Notes: generated from the sequence alone by a model not told the origin. A stretch of 64,000 bases of DNA from Balanoglossus misakiensis (GCA_040954595.2 CM082596.2:8680001-8744000), one strand, 5' to 3'. Shown: positions 40,501-49,101, numbered from the stretch's first letter. Numbers and translations: made by a program.

Positions 40501-42804
40501 AAGTTGGTGCTAATGCTTGGTGCCAGTCTACATTCAGTGCCAAGTTTTCCAGTCACTGGATTTTTCACATGGAACTGAAGGAGTAGGTTCTTGGCTGACA
40601 CTTCAATTTCTCCAAGTAGACTCTTTGCTTCTTCCCTATCCCTATTCTCTCCAGGAAAATTTATTTTCCATTTTTTCAACCACCTATGAATACAACAAGT
40701 ACATAATGCAATGGCAAATGTAAACATGAAGAAAATACACATGAGAGTGATATCATCATGACAACTTTTGGTTATGTTGTACTCATGAATCAGTAAATCT
40801 GTAAAATAAATTTTGCCTTTTATATTTCATGGTTAATGTCAATGTACCTAAATTCAAAACATACCTCCGCAATTTTCTCAACTTGTTCCATGGGATTGAG
40901 AGGTCTGCTTTGACTGCGAGTCCTGCACCAGGAGGGATTTGTGGTGTGGTCTTGAGAACATTGTTTGCTCTCCTCCATTCAGTCTGTAGTTGTGTTTTGT
41001 TGGAGAGATCATCCTCCCCACTCAAAACCCTCCTTTGAGACTCGATGTGTTGAGCTCTGCTTCTTTTTGTTGTTGAAGATGCAGTACTACTCTTTGTCTT
41101 AGGGTGAGGTGTATATGTCATATGGAATGGCTGGTTGTAGCAATGTAAATGTAGAAAGAAAAAAAAGTATTTACTAGTATGTAACAATTCATATTTATAA
41201 TATGAAAGACACATGATGCAAATGCAAACTGATTTCACAATGTAGATAACTGTAGTGTTAAAATCAATGTAGATTTATGAAATGATACTGCCAATTGATA
41301 CGTGAAAACACACTTACCCCTCCTTTTGTTTTGAATCGTACAGGTGCTCCTTTCCTACTATCATCTGTTAGATCAAGCTTTCGCTTTACACACTTAGTTG
41401 TCAGGTCTTCAAATCCAGGGGTCTGTTCAATGTTTGGAGTGCCAAGCAATATTTGGACAGCCTTATGTACGTCATGATGAGATTGTTCTCTCCTTACAAT
41501 TGGAGCAGTCTTGATCTGTGGTGGAGTTTCTACTGGTTCTACTGGTGATGGTTGTGGCAAGAGGGCATAATCATGCTCAACAAAGATTGGTACAGGCGTG
41601 GACTTAACCTGACAATTCTTAACATGATCTTTCAATTCACTAAGTTTAACAATAGCTGTACACCCTTTCCACGCATAGTCACAGGATAGCTTTAGGTCAC
41701 TAATCAAATTCATCAAGTGCACAGGAATAGGCAATATACTTGTGGGTGTGATGTCTTTCCTGCATATTGGGCATGTTGGCGAGCTATTCACCCAGTGTTT
41801 TATGCATGGAGCACAATAGATATGATGACCCTCACACATTAGCTGTATGGGTTCATCAAAAACCTCTTTGCATATTAGGCATTCTAAATTTGCTGTTATT
41901 GAATTAAATCTTTCCACACATAAAGGAATGTGTGTCTTTAATGATTTACAAGCTTTCATTGTAATTTCCTGTTCTAAACTTTCCACTAAATTTCTGTCTA
42001 CACTGGTGCTTGCTTGTTTAGAATTAAATATATCATTTTCAGAAGCACTGGAACAAGGTGTACACTGGGACCTTTGCTTACTACGTTTCCTCCCCTTCTT
42101 ACTGTACCTGATACACACATGGCATTCACCAGTTCTTGAGTGTTTGCACCATTCATCGTCGTAAAACCACGACCTGTTTACGGCAACTGCTACGCGCTAC
42201 CGCCAACAGGCCGTGGTGGATTTGGAAGGTTTTCGCGGATCCCAGCGTCAGTTCCAGCAGCCAGACAAAGGAACCAATCAGAGAGCCCGTCTCATAAAAC
42301 TGCATAACTTATTTAAATGACAGTGCAAAATGGCGGATTTAAAGCTGACAGCAGCCGAAGAGCTCGCGATAAAACGACTACTGATTGGCTAATTCCAATG
42401 TCGTTTCTCATGAATAATTCATTAGACTACGTCCTAAATTCCGGGGTTCCCTACTGTAATCTGCCAGAGCCCGTTTTTTGCGTAGCTCCGCGGAGCGGAA
42501 ACACGGTCGGCTCTGGCTTGCGAGAATGGCACCATTCTGCAATTACTATTTTATGGCTGCAAGATTTTCCAGACAAAGTTGCTGATTTCAAACGTCCAAG
42601 TGTCTTTTTGCATTTGTGGCAGAAATTAGCTGGGTAAGTGGCACTGCTTTCCGGACAATCGATTCCAAAATAAATACGTAAATCCTCCTGAAAATCTGCA
42701 CATTTATAAATGCGAGACGATCCTCCAGACGAGCGAATTTTATCTCCACAAATGCGACAACTACTATTGAGGACAAGTTGATGAAAATCAAACGTTTGAG
42801 CCAT
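28284..42804 (-). CDS. RAG1L: RAG1-like transposase/recombinase, 11 exons
   Basis: Inferred exons in transcription order: 42804-42455, 42173-41318, 41130-40865, 40683-40462, 40244-39999, 39603-39527, 39334-39129, 38867-38688, 30002-29829, 28974-28791, 28561-28284. Every junction has GT/AG and matching phase, and the total of 3039 nt gives 1012 residues, close to vertebrate RAG1. Domain order: ZAD/RAG1-type zinc region (C16, C19, C62, C65); EWCKHS...CHVC motif (about 124-137); RING (C215-C254); C2H2-like finger (281-304); linker; core with GGDKGG (D588), RGTD (D622), MGDYEYL...CLWC (657-680), H945/H950 and a GENGVE glutamate (E967 or E971). These follow RAG1 order and spacing around its DDE residues. 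It probably cuts and joins the transposon ends in the nucleus. Start ATG 42804 and the exon-1 donor (GTAGGG) are the least certain points. Intron 8 holds the 8.4-kb ISL2EU element. Confidence 0.85.
28791..28974 (-). CDS. RAG1L: RAG1L exon 10
   Basis: Bounded by acceptor TTTAG and donor GTAAGT. It encodes about 61 residues with predicted helices (PELLEDAEYIYDKYQPLF, FFANCHNIYNLCRPLT). It lies where RAG1 has an alpha-helical insert before the last catalytic residue. No motif is recognised independently. Confidence 0.7.
29829..30002 (-). CDS. RAG1L: RAG1L exon 9
   Basis: A 174-bp phase-0 exon, 58 residues, very acidic and helical (SESEDLREQAECIETEL, then LDEDDKDD). It is the first exon after the ISL2EU insertion in transcript order. 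Phase 0 matches exon 8 exactly, so splicing across the insertion would keep the frame. Confidence 0.7.
30304..30784 (+). repeat. Left 481-bp terminal inverted repeat of ISL2EU element
   Basis: It contains a CRE-type palindrome TGACGTCA at 30340-30347 and a complete mini-exon ATGGCTGCAAAAATG followed by GTGAGT (30440-30454). The right repeat carries the same items in mirror image, so each gene gets the same promoter and first exon. Confidence 0.9.
30340..30347. promoter_or_regulatory. CRE-like palindrome in ISL2EU left repeat
   Basis: TGACGTCA lies 93 bp upstream of the YqaJ-gene start codon. The mirror copy at 38641-38648 lies the same distance upstream of the transposase start. Perfect consensus for CREB/ATF-type factors; function inferred. 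Confidence 0.5.
30440..33074 (+). CDS. SWIM zinc-finger and YqaJ-type exonuclease protein of ISL2EU element
   Basis: Inferred exons 30440-30454, 30870-30917, 31104-31240 and 31355-33074 (1920 nt, 639 residues), all with GT/AG and consistent phase. The tiny first exon (MAAKM) lies in the terminal repeat. Exon 3 looks SAP-like (KKSELQFWLKCHGL). The last exon has a SWIM finger (CSCVAGTAGHCNH), then a YqaJ/lambda-exonuclease-like fold: RKFRLTSSKFGG, YGQDNE, MSWCGASPD, IAEIKC and YFQVQGQMG, which supply the acidic and Lys/Gln active-site residues. In ISL2EU elements it is thought to process DNA ends. The frame is intact and lies convergent to the transposase gene. Confidence 0.85.
33037..33152 (+). 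repeat. 39-bp triplication spanning the YqaJ-gene stop codon
   Basis: Three tandem copies of a 39-bp unit beginning CTGAAATGATAGATTTTGTA start at 33037, 33076 and 33115. The first contains the real stop; the others are 3' UTR. A 1-2 base difference marks the middle copy. Confidence 0.9.
33367..33433. terminator. Long hairpin between the convergent ISL2EU genes
   Basis: Arms AACATGATGAAAAA...AACAGAAATGTTATT and the reverse complement, with an A/T-run length difference, meet at TTAATAAC. It lies 293 bp past one stop and 14 bp from the other, so it may serve as a shared 3'-end region. The role is inferred. Confidence 0.5.
34644..35759 (+). CDS. Gag-like protein of Ngaro-like element
   Basis: A 371-residue ORF in the usual gag place for DIRS/Ngaro elements. 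The N-terminus has a small Cys/His cluster (CRTCLIDLKHHKGPSGHLC). Residues about 70-110 form a charged coiled coil (LEAIKKENEELEIEIELKRE), followed by a Ser/Thr-rich linker. The C-terminus has a Cys/His-rich region (YCADYQLGKCKFNNDH, then HHICRFCLRIRD...H...C) like zinc motifs at the end of DIRS-type Gag proteins. The role is inferred from position and motifs. Confidence 0.65.
   Translation: MSSRPQRLCRTCLIDLKHHKGPSGHLCRENKDNSFEMDHKSSPQTHASISSVTPWSKPDTSEGNRDIISPKKQMLEAIKKENEELEIEIELKRELARNEKLKAKPPKGMEDSQDKPTITSLRHDAALGRTVNKFKHHTKMFDTDSSASSSSCTDSDSATQLEQGGKQHYKTFRKRHNRKKPKSGVARRSSEQVRYQVPWPHEYAHKSDSSIDDQSYATLSMPALVRGELYIIHHVEPLATRLARTDHLIELLHLAEIYEWADVRELHCAVLRSIETGENTWQYDFTKEKARCLHIKLTKAPMRANTSYKYKTNPRYCADYQLGKCKFNNDHNNQEGIMEHHICRFCLRIRDLQLSHPPSECPYKPKKQATG
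35760..36430 (+). other. Non-coding remnant where reverse transcriptase is expected
   Basis: Between Gag and the recombinase remnant there is no RT or RNase H motif in any frame, only short Pro/Thr/Ser/Gln-rich frames. It probably marks an internal deletion of the polymerase ORF. Confidence 0.6.
36431..36732 (+). pseudogene. Tyrosine recombinase remnant of Ngaro-like element
   Basis: The frame reads GLDPLGFSFHSLK, a TGA stop at 36496-36498, then RGATTASLAGV, LIRLQGDWRSIVYKDFLAI and a stop. This is the C-terminal part of DIRS/Ngaro recombinases. The normal HSLRRGG box, which holds the H-x-x-R catalytic pair, reads HSLK-stop-R here, so a key Arg is replaced and the frame broken. The likely nucleophile Tyr (SIVYKDF) remains. 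The N-terminal half is absent. Confidence 0.75.
38204..38684 (-). repeat. Right 481-bp terminal inverted repeat of ISL2EU element
   Basis: Mirror of 30304-30784, including the CRE-like site (38641-38648) and the mini-exon encoding MAAKM (38548-38534) that starts the transposase mRNA. Confidence 0.9.
38688..38867 (-). CDS. RAG1L: RAG1L exon 8, adjoining the ISL2EU insertion
   Basis: A phase-0, 60-residue exon (VAVPGLHISLGVYLMFFKML... to NTYIETIEK). Its 5' splice site AAG|GTA sits at the transposon edge: the GTA is host sequence plus TA duplication, and the next bases TACACC are element. The native donor would have read GTAGTC and now reads GTATAC, so it remains a possible donor. Confidence 0.75.
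39129..39334 (-). CDS. RAG1L: RAG1L exon 7: CLWC zinc pair
   Basis: It begins (completing a Gly codon) KHFCLWCLTTKD, aligning with the RAG1 segment where GSVYICTLCDAT follows the GTGYDEKL region. It runs to LISIPIERV with donor GTGAGT. The Cys pair probably binds zinc with H945/H950 of exon 11. Confidence 0.75.
39527..39603 (-). CDS. RAG1L: RAG1L exon 6: GDYEYL motif
   Basis: A 77-bp exon between acceptor TATGCAG and donor GTAAGT, encoding DFRIKVHVMGDYEYLTKLYG and LSGPN. It corresponds to the FKFIFRGTGYDEKL stretch of RAG1 that precedes the CTLC zinc pair. Phases 2-in and 1-out fit both neighbours. Confidence 0.75.
39999..40244 (-). CDS. RAG1L: RAG1L exon 5: first two catalytic aspartates
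   Basis: It contains IWIKVGGDKGGDLMK (candidate first Asp, D588) and, 34 residues on, ILNMYRGTDTYHNLQTATEHL (candidate second Asp, D622). The second matches the RAG1 box LADESDHETL in sequence and in its distance to the GDY/CLWC region. The first-to-second spacing is shorter than in RAG1 (about 108). Confidence 0.75.
40368..40392. repeat. TATG microsatellite in RAG1L intron 4
   Basis: Six uninterrupted GTAT-type repeats between exons 4 and 5. Confidence 0.9.
40462..40683 (-). CDS. RAG1L: RAG1L exon 4
   Basis: It continues the basic helix from exon 3 (RWLKKWKINF), then an acidic stretch and VSAKNLLLQFHVKNPVTGKL. It lies just before the catalytic Asp exon, where RAG1 has its dimerisation and pre-RNase-H regions. 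Splice sites TTCATAG and GTAATG fit in phase. Confidence 0.7.
40865..41130 (-). CDS. RAG1L: RAG1L exon 3
   Basis: An 89-residue basic Ser/Thr-rich linker ends in DLSIPWNKLRKLRR, a possible DNA-binding helix where RAG1 has the nonamer-binding basic region. The exon carries no catalytic motif. Acceptor ACAACCAG is short of pyrimidines, so its start is less certain. Confidence 0.65.
41318..42173 (-). CDS. RAG1L: RAG1L exon 2: RING and C2H2-like finger
   Basis: Opening residues include DDEWCKHSRTGECHVCIRYS, which aligns with the RAG1 stretch MEWHPHTPSCDICN. A RING domain follows (LECLICKEVFDEP...CAPCIKHW...CPICRK, residues about 215-254), then CDYAWKGC...LKDHVKNC, a finger matching the RAG1 finger after RING except that the last His is Cys. 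In vertebrates this part of RAG1 is an E3 ubiquitin ligase and scaffold. The 3' part is Pro/Thr-rich. The donor GTAAGT at 41317 is strong. Confidence 0.85.
42455..42804 (-). CDS. RAG1L: RAG1L exon 1: N-terminal zinc region
   Basis: From ATG 42804 (MAQTFDFHQLVLNSSCRICG) it encodes C-x2-C (16, 19) and, 42 residues later, PANFCHKC (62, 65). That layout is shared by RAG1 (CRICGN...TEFCHNC) and insect ZAD domains. The frame is open upstream to 42912, so an earlier start is possible. The proposed donor at 42454 (GTAGGG) is weak but its phase fits exon 2. Confidence 0.7.
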
Positions 42805-43385
42805 AATTAAAGATGAACTATTCGGAATTATCGGAAACGTAAACAAATGCCGGCTACCATCAGCTGTCGGCAGAATTGAAAAGGGCGCTCTTTTTACGTA
42901 ATACGTAAACAATCGATCGTTACCATGGAGCTACCGCGGCCGAGAAAGTCTGACTGCGGCCTGGTGCAAACACTGCTTGAACTTTCACACAATGAATCAC
43001 ACTTCACAGTAAAATTACGTTGCATATCATAAAAAATCTTTTTAATGATAAAATGTGGCTTAAAATACATACCGTCGATCTAAAAAATAGTGTCACTTCC
43101 GGGTAATGGTCATGGTTTTGGCAAAGGGTTACGTTGACTTCGCGTGAAATATTTCATACAACATTGACGTCGAGCGACTGAACCTTTGACCCCTGAAACG
43201 TCCGAGAGTTTACGATGTTGAAACGATTATCTTCGTGCTTGACTATGCTTCCATATTTGGAAAAATACGGCAAAATGCCGGACCTGTCCGAAGGAATCCG
43301 AAATGGACGCCATCATAGTCTCGTTCGATATTACAAGTTATCGCGTTAATATATGAGAACTACCGTGCGTTGGTTGTGTTTTCTC
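42805..43385. other. 5' region of RAG1-like transposon
   Basis: Upstream of the RAG1L start and inside the right terminal repeat. It has scattered CpG-rich stretches and no ORF of note; the promoter is presumably here. I see no clear TATA box. Confidence 0.5.
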
Positions 43386-43429
43386 TACTCCAATCAGTAT
43401 GTCGCCCGCACGCGATAATAACAGACGTG
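43386..43429 (-). repeat. Right terminal inverted repeat of RAG1-like transposon
   Basis: Read inward on the minus strand: CACGTCTGTT, a 12-base spacer, then the 22-base block GGGCGACATACT...TTGGAGTA. The left end has only a 3-base spacer. Confidence 0.85.
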
Positions 43430-43568
43430 CTTCAAGGGAACACCCCCTTTCAATTTGTATACATCATCTTTCTCCAAAGGGAAAGCTTTGTTCATGCTGT
43501 CTTTTGTTTCAAGAGACAAGAAACAGCAGGACTAGTAATATGTAACAAAAGAGATTATGCTTGCTTAC

Positions 43569-43691
43569 CATCAAAGGATTCAGCACCCTCTTCAAATCGA
43601 TGTGTTACTTTACTATGTGATGATTCCAACAGTCTGCCAAGTTCATGTAACTTATTTGAATGTCTGTACTGTGTGCACACTTCAGAACATT
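43569..43691 (-). CDS. Upstream coding exon of unit-3 zinc-finger gene
   Basis: Same 123-bp exon as in the other units, here separated from its finger exon by the RAG1-like transposon. Splice sites are unchanged. Confidence 0.7.
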
Positions 43692-44065
43692 CTGGAAAAG
43701 TAAGGCATGAGTATTAAGTTACATAAGGTGACAGTCTATATTTTCTTTGTGCATGACCATTCCCAATAAACAACTATGAATAATGCAAACATTACATTAA
43801 TCCAAAACCCCTGACTTGCTGCACCAGGGTTTACGTTTAAAATTTAGAGTATACGGGGATTACCGCGGGTAGTTACCATATACATGTAGTTTATACATTG
43901 TTGTTGAGGTGGTTGATTTCTTTAAAAATTACACAATTTACAACACCCCTGCAAGTATGTGGACAGCAAAACTAGATTGTGTCACCAGTCACAGTGGATT
44001 AGAGGGTGAGCAGTGAAAAAAAAAACATGAACCATGATGGTTTGAGGTGGCGTCTGGAGGGAAAC

Positions 44066-44187
44066 TAGACTCTCTCACAGCCCCTCTCGTCGTCCATGCA
44101 GGCTTATGGACTGATTGCATGTGTGCCAACACCAACACCACGTCAGTGAAGAGCCTTGCAGCGAACCGTGGGCTGTGAGAGAGTCTA
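44066..44187. mobile_element. 122-bp MITE with 9-bp TSD (unit 3 copy)
   Basis: Same element and same insertion point as 7833-7954, with GAGGGAAAC on both sides. Confidence 0.85.
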
Positions 44188-46378
44188 GAGGGAAACATGC
44201 TGGTCATCATTCAGAATCTTTAAATTCTGACTGGCCAAACCCCACACATATCTGTTGCATATGTTTTTAAAACTCTAAAGCCATTTTTTCAAGCTGGTTA
44301 AAAAAAACAACTGAAGACTATATGGGGATATTCCCTGTGGAAAAGCGCATATATGATATACTTGGATCTTTTCGATGCTTGGTGCACGTCTTGAGCAAAA
44401 CCAGAGTCCCTATATCACAAGGTCATGAAACAAAGTTGGATGCTAGTCGATAGCCTAGGCTTTGTTTTAAAGTGTGAATCACCTACTCCCAAAAATCAAA
44501 GCTTGTTACTGCTTGCAGTCAAGTGACACCTACCATAGACAGTAGAGGGGGAAGAGGAAATACCATTTCAGATAATTTGCTTATGTAGATGTACATGGTG
44601 ACTAAATCAGACAGGTTGCCGAATTGAACTTGAAGAGACAGTCACTTTTTAGGATTTTTTAGGATTTCCAGACGACACCCCGTTCACCTTCAAACCTTGC
44701 AGAAGTATAATATGAACAGTCTTGTATTATTAAGCCAACTTCTAGCATTGTATCGATATTTTGCTTCATTATCAACAGTTTCAATGTATTTGTATGACAT
44801 TATTGTTCAAAATTCGAAGAAAACGCTTAGCACACAACATATTTTTCTTTGAATTTTCATCTCGCCCACCAGATTATAGCCCTGTTCGTGACGTCACACC
44901 GCGCGCGGACAAGAATACGTCTGAATGTTTGACAGACACGAATTATCAAACTCAAATGCAATGATGGACACATACCAGCTCTTGTCAAGTGGTTGCAAAT
45001 TAGTGATGATCTTGGTGTGGCATCCATTTGGTTTCCACTTTTCGACAACGCACTCTGGAGTGTGTTGACTTCCTCCATTTTACTCTTGAAATGTTTCGAG
45101 TACTGAAGTTAGTGTCGGTTTCGGATTCGGATTCAGTTTCGGATTCGGGTTCGAGAGACTGAATGTTACAGCATTTTCGCATTTTCGGGCGACCATCGCG
45201 GTTTGGCATCTGCAGTACAAGTATGAAAATAACTCTGTATAAAATATGGATATATTTGATCAAACTCTCTCGACATGTTATGTATGATAATTTTGGCACC
45301 AAAACACTGTTTTTTTACATCGGAAATTGTTAAATACAAATTTTATCATCGAAAAACATACTTCGATGATAAAAAGATAATATTTTGTAATTTTCGGCTT
45401 GAATAAATATTGTTTGGGTGAAAAAAATGTCATACATAACAAGTATCAGCGGTGGGATTGGGGCAGGGAACCACTAAGACTAGTATCATTCAACTCGACG
45501 ATACTGAAATAAGCCTCGGATTCGGTTCCAGTTTCGGATTCGGAATCGGTTTCGAGAGACTGAAAATTTCGAGGGCATCTGCGTACGAGTATGAAAATTA
45601 CTTTGCTAAAACACCAATAAATTTGATTTGTGTGTGAGTCAATCTAAAACACACTGGGTATGGTGACCAGGCTACACCTTGGCATATACACCGAGAACAG
45701 CCAAGACAGAGAAAAGAACAGCAAAAAAGATCACCAAAGCTAAAAACAGCGCCTAAACTCTATGTCTGATTTTAATCTGATTGCCGTCGACCCTGAGTGA
45801 ACGCCAGCAGTGCCATGATACGCTGACAATATCATGAATTCAATCACACATTTTGTTGTACAGTTTTTTTCAGTTAGAGAAGGATGGGTAACATTGTCAA
45901 TATAATCTTACAGACCATTCCCTTTACCTCTAGTATACCTAATTATGGAAATCGAGAAAAGAAACTATTCAAATTCCTTAGCACCTTCAAAGTTCCATGA
46001 GGCGACTAAAATCGGTCAACTGTTTAGATTTACATAAACACTTTATCATTTACATGTTCTGTAATTTGATGTTATATGCTTTGGATTATGAAATTGATAT
46101 TCAAGAGGAATACTTTGAATCAATGCCAGGGTTTTGGCCAAGTGGTTGGGTGCCATTTTCCTTGTAGTGTGATTATGTTTAAAGTCCACAGCAATGCAAA
46201 AACATAGGGCCAGGGGCACCAAAGTCCTATATTGATGGTGCTGCAAAGAAATATAGTCTTCTACCGAATAATCTACAAGTTTATTTCTATGGCTAAAGAC
46301 CATCTTCCATGAAATACATGAAGAGAGACCTGAATGGTCGACATTAGCAATCCTGAGGCTGTTGTATATGGATCAAAC

Positions 46379-46475
46379 CACAGGTGCTCGTGGACTTGTG
46401 CTAGGGCGACTTCCGAAGGAATTCCGAAGGACTTCCTTCGGAAGTCGCCCTAGCACAAGTCCACGAGCACCTGTG
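46379..46475. mobile_element. 97-bp hAT foldback MITE (unit 3 end)
   Basis: Same element, place and GATCAAAC duplication as 22897-22993, so it was copied by unit duplication rather than inserted twice. Confidence 0.88.
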
Positions 46476-49101
46476 GATCAAACTACTTTTTCAAAAACAA
46501 AATTATAATAACTTAAACATACAAAATGAAATCCCAACACAATAAAGTGTGGCAACACAATTTATTAAAGTTGAATAAACAGAAACAAGTCTTTCCAATT
46601 TTCAAGCGGGGGAATAAATAATCTTACACTAGCTGCATGCCAAGTTGGCGGTGACAAAAATGCGATTTCAACATGAAAACAAACTGAGAATCTTCAAACG
46701 AATAATACAGGTATTCTCAGTAATATCGTATTGATAGAGTTCATATACCACAATATTTACACTGATCTGATGACAGTAAATATAAATAGCAGCTGCTGTA
46801 CAAAAGTGGTCTTTTTCTTTGATATTTCAAAATGACTGACATGAAGTGCGCCCTCATATGATGGCTACGCATGACTGATAACATTCATTGGAAAATACTT
46901 CAGAAACTACATTTGCATTGATATGTCACACTCTGCAGAAAGATAACAAAATCAATGCTAACTTCTAGCAAATACAAACTGTACCATAAATTAATCTGTC
47001 CAATAGGGAAAAAATTGACGTTTTCACAGCCACTAGATTTGCATGTCAAAAAGTTACAGGCTCTCTCCCTCACAAAAACTGGTCAATCCCTTCTCTTACA
47101 ACCCCCCCCCCTCCCCACCCTGTATTCTCAACAATTCAACAATCCCCTGACGCCCACTCTAACCCTGGTCAGATAAACTTCACACCTCTCATGGCAATAA
47201 TATATTGTGCGTATCATTTTCTTGGTCAAAAGGAAAATATGAAACCCTACCCTCCCATCCCATCCAAACCAAACCCCGCGCAACCAATCCATAAATATGT
47301 GTCTCTATGTATTTGTTTCAAATGTGCTCTCAACACAAAAATACAAAAGCAAACAAGACGATAGTCACAGAGAAAAATAGTGTCAAGGACACTGTGGTCC
47401 CATTTGAGGATTATGCGGAAACAGTGACACACCAGAATAAAAATTACAGATGACATTGCAAGCAGATATGATCTTACCATATAGAAATATGGAATGTAAA
47501 AAAATTAACAAGGAACATGCCCAATAAACTGTCATGTGTCATGGCAGTCTTACAAGTGGTGCTAGAAAAAATATGACCAAAAATTGTCTGTACACACACA
47601 TACGAGGAGCAACTTCTTTCAGTCAGCCCTGGAACAGACAGACAGATACTGACCTGCCACTGCACTGGTAATTAAAATTTTATAGCTGGTGGTCTCTGTA
47701 ACAGCTGGCCTATTAAAGTTATGTAAACATATCTTAGTTCGGGGTAACAACTCCTTGTAAACAGTAACTTTAAAAACAACTGGACAATTGGTTTAGGAGA
47801 GGATTTGCTAACCAAAAACAAAGAAACTTACAAAAAACACTCGCTAAATATTGAATATTTCTGATATCAGAATTGAATAAAAGTTGCACAAATACATGTA
47901 TGTGTTAAGAAATTATATCCTAAATTTCAAAGCAATCAGAGAAAAAACAAATTTCAAAGCAATCCAACAAGCAGTTTCACAAAAAATATTTGTTCAAAAA
48001 TGGCAAAAACACAAATATGCTAATATCACCAAAATTGTACAATATCTTACTTCAATCACTACAAGGAACATGCTGCCAAAGTTCAATGCAATATGACAAG
48101 CGGTTTCAGAGAAAACAATTTTTGACCAAAATTTCAAAAATTTCCCCAATAACACCTTGATGCAAATATCACATTTTTAAAAAACATATTACTTAGGTTA
48201 CCCCTACGAACATGCCTACCAAATTGCAAAGCAATCTGGCATGTGGTTTTAAAGAAAAATTTTTTTGACCAAAAATGGCAAATATTGCTCAAAATTATAA
48301 ATATGCAAATTTTGCAACAATTTGAACAAAACTATGGTTACTCAGACAACCATTAGGAAGCTTCATACTAAACTTTAAAGAAGTAAGCCCATCACTTTCA
48401 GAAATGAAGACTTTTTACCAATACCATGGAAAAATACAAAAAAAATGCATAAAAAATAGGAAATCGATAATATTAGCTCAAAACATACAGGACTGTATGA
48501 GGTTGACATAAGGTACGTGCATACCAATTTTCAAATCAATATGACCAGTGGTTGTCGAGTTTTTGAGTTTTGACCAATTTCACATTTCCCCAGCTAATTT
48601 GCATATTTTGGCAATGACAACTTCATTTGAACAAACTCCCATCTACAGCCCTGCCTGCATCTACACACCAAATATCGAGGTCATACGCGCTGCGGGACAT
48701 ACAGACATTTATCCATCCATCCATCCATCCATCCATACATACAGACACAACCGATCCCATAAGGTCCCATGGTACATACCAATGGGACCTAAAAATCAAT
48801 AGCTGTTACCTCGATTTTGTAATCATTACTATAAGTATCAATTGAATACCTCTACATACACACATATCTGACAAATCCATACTTTGGTCCAATTTCTCTC
48901 GTTAAAAAAAGTATTTTATTCGAGAATTCAGACAGAAAATAAAATATTTCCATATCTTATGACATGCATTGATCAACACATCTTGAAACATGAATATCCC
49001 TCCACGACTCGAGTGACGACCATCAAAAATATATTTCAAATTCTCTCCATAAATATGCATTATAGGCTTAATGAAATATATAATAACTAACACATTCCCA
49101 G

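Larger units (their letters stand above)
27312..43429 (-). mobile_element. RAG1-like DNA transposon (16.1 kb with nested elements)
   Basis: The insertion interrupts sequence that is continuous in other units (GATTGACTTCAAGGG). CTTC is repeated at 27308-27311 and 43430-43433. Both ends read CACGTCTGTT inward, followed by a shared second block beginning GGGCGAYATACT. Subtracting the nested ISL2EU element leaves about 7.7 kb, filled by one minus-strand gene for a RAG1-like protein. CAC is also the outer triplet of RAG recombination signals and Transib ends. No RAG2-like kelch ORF is seen. The nearest described group I know is the N-RAG-TP elements of Aplysia and RAG1-like transposons of deuterostomes; exact family placement needs a search. 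Confidence 0.9.
23226..46707. repeat. Tandem segmental-duplication unit 3
   Basis: Third copy, extended to 23.5 kb by the RAG1-like transposon (27312-43429) inside the intron of its zinc-finger gene. Positions 23226-26010 are conserved non-coding sequence with poly-C, ACAG and ATCC microsatellites. Positions 43692-46707 hold the usual distal block with the 122-bp MITE and the hAT MITE. Confidence 0.9.

Noticed and set aside
27312-43429. A RAG2-like gene inside the RAG1-like transposon
   Set aside because: Looked for kelch-type repeats or a PHD finger in both strands outside the nested elements and saw none.
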